A stretch of 64,000 nt of DNA, from the NCBI RefSeq assembly GCF_018991925.1, contig NW_024725520.1, positions 417,001 to 481,000 of the forward strand, written 5' to 3'. The notes under the pieces are model-generated. The model was not told where the DNA came from. It ran no database searches and worked only from the letters and a program-made list of their open reading frames with translations. Source of the DNA: Homarus americanus. Its lineage: Eukaryota > Arthropoda > Malacostraca > Decapoda > Nephropidae. A program made the translations under genes and the position numbers. Positions 44,591 through 64,000 of the stretch are shown piece after piece (the first letter of the stretch is position 1; each line of letters starts with the position of its first letter).

Positions 44591-44716
44591 AGTAGCTGTA
44601 GAGCCGATGAGAGCTGCCTCTGCGTGGGTAAGCCAGTCTTCCATGTTGCTTGAAGACTGGGAGAGTGATCGGTTTCTCCTCCATCCTGTGTGAGTGCGAA
44701 TCTCCGGGGGTCACCA
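44591..44716 (-). mobile_element. LTR element leader: primer-binding site and gag start
   Basis: Immediately after the minus-strand LTR end (CCCCACA plus AA) comes TGGTGACCCCCGGAGATT (44716-44699), an 18-nt tRNA primer-binding site beginning TGG. About 55 bp further an ATG at 44644 starts MEDWLTHAEAALIGSTATV, a gag-like beginning that is truncated into LTR sequence near 44590. Confidence 0.75.
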
Positions 44717-44718
44717 TT

Positions 44719-45178
44719 TGTGGGGAACGAGTTGTTTGGGGTTCGCACTCAGGATGGGATGGAGAAAGGAAACTCACAATGTGCTCTCTGTATACATGTT
44801 GTATTGGATGTACAATGCAGCTTGGTGCTGGGAAGTGGCAGCGTGGTTACAAGCGTGATGTAGAGAGAGCTGGTTGGTGAGGATGCTCAGAGGAGGACAA
44901 CTTGTGGGTCGCCATGCTCGCCGGCGGGAGCGAGGGCCGCCAGGCAGCGGCGGAGGAGGAGGAGGTGTTGCTTGCTGGTTGGTGTAGGTAGAAAAGAGAG
45001 TGGTCACCACGAGGTCAGGTCTTAAATAGCGGAGGTAGGCGTGGCTTAGTAGTTGACCTCCGTCATGTAAGACGGCACTGTTGACCTAGACCCCAAGGTA
45101 TACACTGGGGAATTCGCGGGGTCGGCTACTCAGCGACAAACAGCGTTTGTAGGGGAGAAATCCACTACACCATCATTG
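44719..45178 (-). mobile_element. LTR (5' LTR of a minus-strand LTR retrotransposon), 460 bp
   Basis: On the minus strand it begins TGTAGTGGATTTCTCCCCTA and ends AACTCGTTCCCCACA (TG...CA). It matches the solo LTR at 47019-47471 along its whole length. A CTATTTAAGACC element near 45025 is a candidate TATA region. The PBS next to its end fixes the orientation. Confidence 0.85.
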
Positions 45179-45559
45179 CTTCTGATTTTCCGGGATGCTC
45201 CCTGCCTCATCCCTGGGTATATATATCCCTGAGTTGCCAGTGATCGCTACTCACGCAATGACAGAGATTACAAACAACTCTAACTGTTACTCTTTCAAAG
45301 ATGACCCTCAGTTGACAAAGGTCTGGCGAATTACTTGAGTTGATATACACAGACTAATTCAAGATTGAGCTTCCCAGGAGAAAGTGGAATAACAACGCAT
45401 TGATAACTGTCTTGGGACACTGGGAGGGAAACACAAGTGTAGCGTCTATGGGGAAAAACACGTCGTCTCAGGGGTCACTAACTCACTCATGTTTTGCGGT
45501 CGTGGAGTTTAATAAGAATCATGAGTTAAATAGATCAGCAGTCAACGTGACCATGACAA

Positions 45560-47570
45560 TACCATCATACAGTCAACAGAGGGAACCACACAGGGGGACC
45601 CTGTTGCAATGGCAATGTATGCAATAGGCCTATCCGTGCTCCAACACACAATAAAATTTAAAACAACTGGGGTCAAACAAGTGGCGTACGCTGATGACCT
45701 TACAGGAGCAGGAAAAGTGGAGGACATAAAAAAGTGGTGGGACCTGGTTACATCGCGAGGTCCACAAATAGGGTACCACCCATACTCCAGCAAGTCCTTC
45801 CTCATTGTGAAGCCAGAATATTATGAACGGGCAATGGAGGTGTTTGGCGGAAGTGAGGTCAAAATAACAAAGGAAGGCCAAAGACGCCTAGGCTCAGTAA
45901 TTGGCACGACTGACTTCACGACCGAGTACGTAACGGGAAAGGTGAATGAGCGGGTTAGGGAAATCCAAGCTCTGTCGGAGATTGCTAGCACAGAGCCACG
46001 TGCAGCTTTTGCGGCATTCACTCATGGAGTCAAGCATCGCTGGAACTACCTGATGTACACTATCCCTGATATTGGTCCCCTCTTCCATCCACTGGAAAAA
46101 GCTATCAGCGTCAATTTCATTCCCAAATTAGTGAAACACCCTCACTTAACCCCAGCAGAAAGATCACTCCTTGCACTACCACTGAGACTGGGAGGTATGG
46201 GATTGACAATCCAGAGGAGATTGCTGCCACCGAACATCAAAACTCAGTTAAGCTCACGGCAGCCCTCACGGACCACATAATAGCTCAGAACGCAACAGGG
46301 CAGGTGGATACCAGTGAAGTAAACAAGATTCTAAGGTGCATTACGACAGAGCGACAGCACAGCCAAAGTAATAAGTTGCAGCAACTGTTGTTGCAAGTAC
46401 TAGAGAATTTGAAAAAAAAAGTAGCTATAGCACAGGAGGTGGGCCAGTGGAAGGTTTGCCTTCCCAATGCGTGTGTGGCTCTTCCTATGACGCCGATCAC
46501 GCCATGGTGTGCAAGAAAGGGGGCTTCATATGCATCAGGCATGACGAAGTAAGGGATCTATCTCACAGCAAATATGTTGAATGAAATCTGCCGTGATGTC
46601 AGGGTAGAACCGACCCTCCTTCCATTAGACGGTGAGATATTCCAACATAGGACTTCAAACACATCCAACGAAGCCCGTGTTGACGTCAGTGCTCGAGGAT
46701 TCTGGACGCGGGGACAGCAAGCCTTCTTCGACATCAAGATCTTTGATCCCATGGCCGCATGTCACCGTAACTTAGCTCTCTATGCTGCACACAGGAGAAA
46801 CGAGAACGACAAGATAAGGGCATAGGGGAGAGAATTCAGAACGTTGATCAAGGCAACTTCACTCCTATAGTGTTCACAACCTCTGGTGGGATGGGACCAA
46901 GTGCAAGAAGCTTCTATGCCAAACTCACGGAGGTGATATCCGACAGAAACAGCAGCCCAGAAGTTATGTTACAGCCTGTATGAGATGTCGACTGTCCTTC
47001 TCTCTCCTTAGGTCGGCTTGTAGTGGATTTCTCCCCTACAAACGCTGTTTGTCGCTGCGTAGCCGACCCCACGAATTCCACAGTGTGTTCCTCGTGGTCT
47101 AGGTCAACCAGCGCCGCCATACATCACGGAGTGGGGGTCAACTACTAAGCCACGCCTATCCCCCGCTAATTATGACCTGACCTCGTGGTGACCTGGCTCT
47201 TTCTACCTACACCAACCAGCCAGCAACACCTCCTCCTCCTCCGCCTGCCTGGCGGTCCTCGCTCCCGCCGGCGAGCATGGCGACCCACAAGCTGGTCCTC
47301 CTCTGAGCATCCTCACCAACCAGCTCTCTCTACATCACGCTTGTAACCATGCTGCCTTCCCAGCACCAAGCTACATTGTACATCCAATACAACATGTATA
47401 CAGAGAGCACATTGTGAGTTTCCTTTCTCCACCTCATCCTGAGTGTGAACCAAACATCCCATACCCCACAGGCTTTGCTCTGCCTCAGGGAACGAGAGCT
47501 TCAGCCTTAAAGCCGACAACAGTTGCAGATATTGACTGTGAGGCTACAGTCACTGAATGCCAACACAGTT
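45560..47570 (+). pseudogene. Decayed RT with restriction-like endonuclease (RLE) domain, split by an LTR
   Basis: In order: EGTTQGDPVAMAMYAIGL, QVAYADDLTGAGK (YADD catalytic site), GYHPYSSKSFLIVK, RRLGSVIGTTDFTTEYV, RWNYLMYTIPDIGPLFHPLE, ALPLRLGGMGL; after frameshifts NPEEIAATEHQNSVKL; then [19 protein letters not shown], a CCHC-like knuckle, and RVDVSARGFW with AFFDIKIFDP, which fits the D-x(14)-D pattern of RLE nucleases in R2/R4/NeSL-type non-LTR elements. At least four frameshifts and one deletion near 46450 break it. A solo LTR at 47019-47471 interrupts the last segment (LSFSLLRSA before, LLCLRGTRAS after). The N-terminal half is absent. Clade uncertain. Confidence 0.75.
47019..47471 (+). 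mobile_element. Solo LTR, 453 bp, flanked by GGCT duplication
   Basis: TGTAGTGGATTTCTCCCCTA ... CATACCCCACA. GGCT lies on both sides (47015-47018 and 47472-47475) as a 4-bp target duplication. It lies in inverted orientation to the LTR at 44719-45178, which makes the intervening DNA look flanked by terminal inverted repeats. Confidence 0.88.
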
Positions 47571-47575
47571 AGGAT

Positions 47576-48657
47576 AGCTACTTATGTATTAGGATATGTA
47601 ATATTAAGGTAATAAAATGGTGGCGAAGGAATGGCTATTGGGGGAGGCTGGAGGCCATTTAAAAAAAAGTAGCAGTAGTAATACCTGTACTGTATTGACA
47701 GTAACATAAATAATATTATTAATGATTAAAGTTTATGATAATGAATTAATGACAATATAATATTGCCACTATTGACAATCACAAGGTATACTACTGTTAC
47801 AAACTGCCATACAGTAGTTAATAGTCTGGTTGGGTTGCTCGTCCTGAGACAACACACGCGTCTTCGAGTGTTGATATTCCGAATAAGAAAATAATTTTAA
47901 ATGTATTTTATCGTTATCTGTTATGTTTGATACAGTTTTATCTTTATTTCCGTTTGTTTGTTTGTTTGTTTGCAAGGTAAATAAAACGAGATAAACAATA
48001 TAAACAATTCTGGATAATTATCTTTTATCACCAGTTGACTGACACCACTTTGTGAGGTTGGAGTCACGTAGTCATACCCAGTGCCAACTTTGTACATATG
48101 TTCTCAAACAAACATTATGTATGTTCTATTACCACAATATCGATAGCAAAAAATTATATATGATATACATTGTAAATAAGGTTTTAAATTTAGTTTTTTA
48201 TTTTATAATATGTTTTTAATGTCAAATAGTAAACAAACTCTTCGAAACGGTGAAATCTTTTTAATAAATGAACGTTATGTTAAACTTGCCTTTAAATTAT
48301 ATATTAATTTTGGGAGGTATTTTATGAAATTTCAAATATATCGACTGGTTGTGAAGTATATTTTGTTTTATTTTTTTGCATTAATAGCGTATACGAAGTT
48401 GTTACTATAGCATTCGAACAGTTGATACCAAACATTCATAGCAATTTCAAATATAAAATTTTACCATAACTCAATATAAACGAGACATAGAATTATCAGA
48501 TATTAATTTTAATCCAAATAAAATAATTTTAGGTTTAATATCAACATAAAGCCTTAATTGGTAAGTATTAAGGTGTTTTTTTTTTCCTGTTAACGCTATA
48601 GATGAACGCCCATTTATTATTGTGTGTGAGAGGTGGAGAGAGAGAGTTACTACCATA
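47576..48657. other. Intergenic / ADO upstream, no feature recognised
   Basis: AT-rich sequence up to the ADO start codon. I cannot identify a promoter. A GA-rich stretch (GTGGAGAGAGAGAG) lies at about 48632-48645 in the likely 5' UTR. Confidence 0.45.
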
Positions 48658-58314
<9,657 letters not shown>

Positions 58315-58969
58315 GATCATACATAATTCTTGATAAAATATGGTTTTATTTTTTACAACACTGATGAAGTTAATCAACAGTGGATTGTGATTCTTCTACT
58401 GTAATACAGTTGTCTGTCCAATTTAAATGTTTTGTTAGGGATATGGATTTACCAAGATATTAATACAATGCTCTGACCATTATAAGCTGTAATGATGGCC
58501 AAATTGACTTTGGGTGATTTTTTATATCAATAGGAGCACAACTTTCTATGTCATCTTAGAAGCTAACATTATGCAGTTTTTTATCTTGATAAAAATATTG
58601 CAATCTCAGGAAGTGATAAGTCTTATTGCCACACAAACTGGGTTTGGTCAAACAAAAGTTTTGATATAGACGCATGCTTCTCACATTCTCTAGTCCCGTA
58701 CTGCATATAATTTTTGGACATAAATGTTACAATGAAAATAAAGCAGACAGTAACTACATTAATATATATGTCGGCAACTTTAAAGTACGACTTTCCACTG
58801 ATCTTGGTAATCCTGTTAACGCTAGTCAGCTGTGTAGTGTTTGTGTGTTGGCTGAGATGATGATTGTACACCCACAACAATGATTATGTTCATCTTATTT
58901 ATTGTGGATTGTTATTTTATACTTTATTTCAAAAAAGGATCTTATCAGAGTTGTTTGCCTGAGGTACCT

Positions 58970-59291
58970 ACTGTTGTAACATTAAGCACCTCAGGTACCT
59001 ACTGTTGTAACATTAAACACCTTAGCTACCTACTGTTGTAACATTAAGCACCTCAGGTACCTACTGTTGTAACATTAAGCACCTCAGGTACCTACTGTTG
59101 TAACATTAAATACCTTAGGTACCTACTGTTATAACATTAAACACCTTAGGTACTTCCTGTTGTAACATTAAACACCTTAAGTACTTCCTGTTGTAACATT
59201 ATACCCTTAGGTACTTCCTGTTGTAACATTAAACACCTTAGGTACTTCCTGTTGTAACATCAAATGCCTTAAGCCTTTGTTGTAACATTAA
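58970..59291. repeat. 31-bp minisatellite, left part
   Basis: GGTACCTACTGTTGTAACAT followed by TAAACACCTTA repeats about ten times with variants. Its last unit is cut at TTAA (59288-59291) by the inserted element. Confidence 0.92.
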
Positions 59292-59851
59292 GGGGAGTTT
59301 CCGGCTTTAAGGTGTAGGTGCTTTTGATTTTGGTCGATTGTTGTTATATTCCTAACATCAATTAAGGATCATATGTACATCAATTCTAGCTCCATAACGC
59401 CCTTCTTTCCTTTCAATTTTTTCAACCCTTTAGACCCTTTCTCACTCCTTTCTGAATTTTCAAGGAAGTATTTCTCCTTTACTTTTTTCTACTTTGCTTT
59501 GAAATTCATATTGCAAAGAGATCTATTATTGTCATTGAATATTACAAGGCGATATGTTTGTTTTTGTCTTTGGTTTTAAGGATATAATTTTTTTAAGTTT
59601 GGTAAAAATTTTTGTCAAAATATTGAGATAAAATATTCAGCCAAAAATATATCTTACACGATAGAAAAAATTGGAAGATGGAATTATGTTGAGGAAAAGT
59701 TCTTCCTGTGCTGAGTTTTTGTTTCATTGAAATCAGTCAAAAACTGGCAGAGAAATTCTATTCCGAGTGTTGGAAAAGTTCATTTTGAGATATAGGCTGA
59801 TAAAGTTTCTCAACTTTTCTCCCCTTTGTACGTGCTCATTCTGAGTTGATT

Positions 59852-60103
59852 TTAGCTGTAATATTTATTATTATTTTTTTTTTTTTTTACATCTCCAACT
59901 GAACTCCAGTTATATTCTTCACATGAGGTAGAGGGGAGGGGTGGAAGGCTGGGCTGGGCTGCCTCGGGGTGTCTCGTGGGACAGCTGTTACCGTCGTCAG
60001 TCTTAGCGATATTTTCTTTTTCTTTTTTACTCCTCTTGGATTTAGCAGTGCTCTTGGCACGTGCTTCCTTTAGTTGTCTTTTATGTTTTGAATCACGTGT
60101 CAT
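59852..60103 (-). CDS. Short Lys-rich ORF inside the TTAA element
   Basis: From the ATG at 60103: MTRDSKHKRQLKEARAKSTA, then KSKRSKKEKENIAKTDDG and a Pro/Ser segment (PSLPPLPSTS). This could be the N-terminus of the element's own protein; similar basic starts occur in Mutator/Kolobok-like proteins, but I cannot confirm that. The frame ends after 83 residues in a T-run (A-run on this strand). Confidence 0.4.
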   Translation of the reverse strand: MTRDSKHKRQLKEARAKSTAKSKRSKKEKENIAKTDDGNSCPTRHPEAAQPSLPPLPSTSCEEYNWSSVGDVKKKKNNNKYYS

Positions 60104-60435
60104 CGTGATATTCGAGGAGAGAAGCCTGGTACAACAGTACAAGTGAGGTAAGTTGATCAGCACAGCAGAGTGCACACCCCTCCTTGACAAGGCCTCAGAC
60201 CTACTGATTAATGGTGTGTTTACTTCCCCGCACTTGCCAGAGAGGAAGGGAGTTGCCTGAAATCAATTTCTAAAGTCTTTTGTGCCATTTATTTCCTATT
60301 TTGGGAGAAAATATTTTACCACAATCATTCATATGGCTACCCAAAGGAACACGCGGGGGGGGGGGGCATACATAGCTGCATAAATATTACGAAATTTGCG
60401 ATAAGATTCTGTCCACATACGGAATTTTTCATATA

Positions 60436-61165
60436 CAGTAGTACCCCGATTTACGCGGTCAATTGAACCCACGGGGTTCCGCGGAAAGTGAACAACAGAA
60501 CATATGGGTTTAATTCCAATAGAGACTGGTCCGACCCCCAAACTCCACTTTTTCCGACACAATACCTACAGTATGTTGTAGTAAAAATAACATCTTAATT
60601 TTATGATGGTATGCACACAATTAATATTTAAGAGAAATACAGTCGCCAGGTTAATGTCCATTCAAATAATGGACTCAACTCACCCTCCCCCCTCTTCCCA
60701 GCTCACTGGCTCCTACCTCTCTGAGAAATGTTTGGGTGAAAACACTAGATTTTAACGTTTAGTAATAAAAAATACCTCAGACTAAAGTTAGGATAATATA
60801 ATTGACATTTCTGGATTCTTTGCTGGTCAGGGAATATTTTGAATGTAAACTTCAAATATTTTGCACAAAACATAAATTATTTGCTTTGTGTAAACCAAAT
60901 TATTACATTAGATCTAAAATTTGTATGTCTAATGCAAAATCCATGATGTTTATATTCAAAATGATCATCATATTGTAAGAATTCCAGCAATGTAAATTAT
61001 ATTCTGGCCGGGTAATTTGTATGAATTTTATGAGCTAAATAAAAAATTATACTTCACCCGCGTATATGAGTAGATGCACCGCAGAAAGTGAATGTCCGGT
61101 TCTGGCGAGGTACCGCGTAAATGAGGAATCGCTGAAAGTGAAACCGCGTAAAGCGGGGTAATACT
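60436..61165. mobile_element. Tigger-type MITE, 730 bp, nested
   Basis: CAGTAGTACCCCGATTTACG at the left and, inverted, CAGTATTACCCCGCTTTACG at the right, with TA duplications at 60434 and 61166. Subterminal GCGGAAAGTGAAC/GCAGAAAGTGAATG repeats are inverted as well. No transposase. Confidence 0.88.
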
Positions 61166-61212
61166 GTATTATATTTTTTTCGTTTGTCATCCATCGAAGC
61201 CGGAAATTCCTT

Positions 61213-61725
61213 TTAAATACCTTAGGTACCTTCTGTTGTAACATTAAAGACCTTAGGTACCTACTGTTGTAACATTAAAGACCTTAGGTACCTACTGTTG
61301 TAACATTAAAGACCTTAGGTACCTACTGTTGTAACATTAAAGACCTTAGGTACCTACTGTTGTAACATTAAAGACCTTAGGTACCTACTGTTGTAACATT
61401 AAAGACCTTAGGTACCTACTGTTGTAACATTAAAGACCTTAGGTACCTACTGTTGTAACATTAAAGACCTTAGGTACCTACTGTTGTAACATTAAAGACC
61501 TTAGGTACCTACTGTTGTAACATTAAAGACCTTAGGTACCTACTGTTGTAACATTAAAGACCTTAGGTACCTACTGTTGTAACATTAAAGACCTTAGGTA
61601 CCTACTGTTGTAACATTAAAGACCTTAGGTACCTACTGTTGTAACATTAAAGACCTTAGGTACCTACTGTTGTAACATTAAAGACCTTAGGTACCTTCTG
61701 TGGTAACATTAAACACCTTAGGTAC
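61213..61725. repeat. 31-bp minisatellite, right part
   Basis: About 16 nearly identical copies of the unit containing AAAGACCTTAGGTACCTACT. It is much more homogeneous than the left part. Confidence 0.95.
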
Positions 61726-62040
61726 AATTGACTCCACTCCTGACATTACCACCTAGCTTTGCCAATCCTCTCTCTCCCTCAGGTGTGAACCTCCGAAATG
61801 TGAAACCGATTCATTCACTATTGAGCGGGAAAGAGAGTGGGGAGTGTGTCAATGGGATATTGGGTAATTGGTTCCAACTCACAGAAAAAGTATACATACA
61901 AAGTACTGTATACTGGTAATAGAATTAACAAAACATTAAATATAAACTAAATATAGTACTGTACTTTACAGTATACCGTACAATAATAAATAAAAAACAA
62001 TAGAATACTGTATTTTAACTTACTTTGAGGTGTGTATGCC

Positions 62041-62472
62041 GTATTCCCAGCAGCTTTGTTTACATTTCAAACAGCTGATTGTAGTTGATGATGACATGCC
62101 ATATTCTTTACAGAGTGCATTGGTTCTAATGCCCTCTTCGTGTTTCATAATAATTTCTGCACTGTATATTATCACTATGTTAACTAAATTTCAGAATGAC
62201 CAATAATTTTATTATAAAAAATGCAGAAATATTCAAGAGACCAGATTTCTTAATGGTTACTCCACTGGAAATGAATGTAAACATAGAACTGATTACTGTA
62301 TTGGTGGACTGGCCGATCAGCCGATCAGCTGATGCGCACAACAAAACGTGTTTCTCGTAAGGCTTTCTTTAATTTAAGTTTTGTTCGTTAATCGATCTGA
62401 AAATCCTAATGGGAGCTAATTCGTTAACCGAAATTTCGTTAATTGGACCGTTTGTTAATCGAGGGACTACTG
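62041..62472 (-). mobile_element. Tigger relic: terminus plus HTH remnant
   Basis: Reading inward on the minus strand, the end is CAGTAGTCCCTCGATTAACA with TA at 62473. About 310 bp inside, the minus strand encodes AEIIMKHEEGIRTNALCKEY and GMSSSTTISC, a decayed version of the Tigger HTH (compare IIKKRENGRSIAKLSDEYGM at 9 kb). The far end was not found. Confidence 0.65.
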
Positions 62473-62574
62473 TATATACAGTATGTAGTTACTAAATGTA
62501 AAAAAGTAACACTTGCCAGCACTGTAGGTGAGGAATGAAGTATCATAGTAGGAGACACAGATACTGTACTATAC

Positions 62575-62705
62575 ATGGTAGGTGACACAGGTAGGGTAGG
62601 TGACAGAGGCATGGTAGGTGACACAGAGGCATGGTATGTGACACAGAGGCATGGTAGGTGACACAGAGGCATGGTAGGTGACACAGGCATGGTAGGTGAT
62701 GCAGG
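62575..62705. repeat. 20-bp minisatellite
   Basis: GGTAGGTGACACAGAGGCAT repeats about six times. Confidence 0.93.
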
Positions 62706-62719
62706 TGGCCAGTTATGCC

Positions 62720-62848
62720 GAGATTTTGCCAGATGATTTTATACATCACGGCTTTGCCCAAGTTATACTAATACATTCCAAGACCATATCCATGCCGAGT
62801 TATATGAAATTCCGAGTTATCAAATGCCGTGTCATCAAGGGTTTACTG
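62720..62848 (-). mobile_element. Tigger-type terminus interrupting a transposase
   Basis: Inward on the minus strand: CAGTAAACCCTTGATGACAC, then GGCATTTGATAACTCGG. TA at 62849-62850. It abuts the C-terminal coding end of the transposase at 62851, which reads ILTLHQQL up to the TA. Confidence 0.55.
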
Positions 62849-62850
62849 TA

Positions 62851-64000
62851 ACTGCTGGTGGAGGGTCAGTATTTTTGCAAGGTTTGACATGCTTATTGTA
62901 GGGCTGAATTCAACATATTCCTCATCTTCCTCTTCTAATCCAGGATCATTTGGTGACTCCTCTATTAACTGAAGAACATCGCTGTCAGGTAATTCTTGTT
63001 CAGTAGCTTCCACAAGGTTAATGATGTCAGCAGATTCTAGGTCTTCAAAACCCTCTTGCTTTATTCAGGACCCAAGTCAAATGACCCTGTTCAAACGCAA
63101 CAAAGTCAGGTTCTGTGTCAGGCAACAGCTTGCGCCAACCATTCAAGAGACATGTTTCACCGACTGCAGTCCAGGCCTTGCCAATAAACCGAACACCATG
63201 TAGAATGTTGAACTTATTCTTCCAGTACTATTGAACCGTGAGCTCCTCGTCCTCATCCATTGCCTTATGGATGGCCTCAAAGGTAAGGTCCAGATAGAGC
63301 AGCTTGAATGTAGACATAACGTCTTGACTCATAGGCTGCGGCAGTAATGTAGTTTGTGGAGATAGATAAATAACTTTTATTTCACTTTGAAGATTATTGA
63401 GGTTTGTAGGGTGGCCGGTGCAGTTATCTAACAGAAGAATAACTGAAGGCGATGTTTTTCTCGGCACAATAGTTCCTCATTTCTGTGCGGAAGTGAGTCA
63501 TAAACCATTCCTCAAAAATAGGTTTGGTCATCCAGCCCTTCTTATTAGTACGCCAGTGCACAGGTAGGGTTAACATGCTTATGTTCTTGAAGGGACGAGG
63601 TCGAGCCGAGCGGTGTATTAGCAGGGGCTTACACTTGTAATCACGTGCAGCGTTGGTGCAGAAAAGAAGAGACACGTGATCCTTTGCAGCTTCGAAGCCT
63701 GGCATCCTTGCCTCTTCTTTGGCAAGGTAAGTCCTGTCAGGCATACGCTTCCAAAACAAAGCTCGATCAGCATTAAACACTTGGCAAGGTAAATATCCAC
63801 CTTCCTGTATCACCTGACGAAACTCCTGTGGGTACCGACAAGCAGCTTCGGCAGTTGCAGTTTCATTAGACACCACCTTGTTTGTTACAGCGTATCTTGC
63901 TAAAACTTTCTTCAGCCAGCCCCTGCTTGTTTGAAAAATATGCTTATCCTTGTCGGGAACATCGGAACATTCAACCAAACTATTGTAAATGTGTCTTGCC
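62851..64000 (-). pseudogene. Tigger/pogo transposase, decayed, N-terminus outside the window
   Basis: On the minus strand from 63978: a domain with HIFQTSRGWLKKVLARY (end of the DNA-binding part), then VFNADRALFWKRMPDRTYLA (first catalytic Asp), HVSLLFCTNAARDYKCKPLL, WMTKPIFEEWF, then after a frameshift near 63440 ILLLDNCTGHPTNLN (second Asp), YLSPQTTLLPQPMSQDVMSTF and a C-terminal NGWRKLLPDTEPDF region. Intact Tigger proteins have DETG..F and QPMDQG; here these read DRAL and QPMSQD, so the third acidic residue is lost. Two further frameshifts or stops lie at about 63228 and 63055. The reading continues past the window's right edge. Confidence 0.85.

Larger units (their letters stand above)
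59292..61212 (-). mobile_element. TTAA-flanked DNA transposon, 1921 bp (Kolobok or piggyBac-like)
   Basis: It sits inside one unit of the 31-bp minisatellite: TTAA at 59288-59291 and again at 61213-61216, and the array sequence is continuous if the insert and one TTAA are removed. The ends are imperfect inverted repeats, GGGGAGTTTCCGGCTT and (inverted) AAGGAATTTCCGGCTT. TTAA duplication is characteristic of piggyBac and Kolobok. A minus-strand ORF start (60103) is present but no catalytic domain was recognised. A Tigger MITE is nested at 60436-61165. Confidence 0.8.

Overview
This is animal nuclear DNA: split genes with GT/AG introns, long (TA)n microsatellites, many minisatellites, short TTAGG-type telomere-like tracts, and LINE (CR1, RTE, I/Jockey-like), Penelope, Helitron, hAT and Tigger/pogo elements of the kind abundant in arthropods. 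A decapod crustacean is my best guess. It is an inference from repeat style; no sequence search was possible.

Three host genes can be assembled exon by exon, all on the + strand. (1) A galactose-3-O-sulfotransferase (GAL3ST / cerebroside sulfotransferase-like) has four exons between 4909 and 16606; its N-terminal exon(s) were not found. (2) A NAT8/camello-like membrane-associated GNAT acetyltransferase has four exons from 36126 to 43657 and is apparently complete (236 aa). (3) A 2-aminoethanethiol dioxygenase (ADO, the thiol dioxygenase and N-terminal-cysteine oxygen sensor) has three exons from 48658 to 58314 and is complete (251 aa) with its metal ligands and Cys-His-Tyr crosslink motif. 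These three encode unrelated functions. No operon-like logic applies.

Most of the rest is mobile or repetitive DNA, much of it inside introns. The 5' part (1-4.3 kb) holds LINE fragments and a degenerate 20-bp array. The GAL3ST introns hold a Helitron 3' end fused to an inverted Penelope duplication (7.8-8.8 kb), a Tigger element with only the DNA-binding half of its transposase (8839-9703), (TA)n arrays with foldback elements (9.7-10.2 and 15.0-15.7 kb), a CR1 fragment and hAT MITEs. A full-length CR1-type LINE with two intact ORFs occupies about 21.4-26.07 kb. Around 44-47.5 kb an LTR retrotransposon fragment with primer-binding site, a solo LTR and a decayed retrotransposon with a restriction-like endonuclease are nested together. 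A 20-bp minisatellite at 30 kb and at 44 kb appears to have grown inside this LTR family. From 55 to 64 kb there is a cluster of Tigger-type termini, a 1.9-kb TTAA-flanked element inserted into a 31-bp minisatellite, and a decayed Tigger transposase that runs off the window.

The strongest observations are the cleanly datable insertions (8-bp hAT duplication in a CR1 copy; GGCT-flanked solo LTR that splits a reading frame; TTAA insertion inside a minisatellite unit), the intact CR1 whose endonuclease SDH motif reads SHH, its tandem 211-bp 5' monomers, and the Helitron/Penelope chimera.
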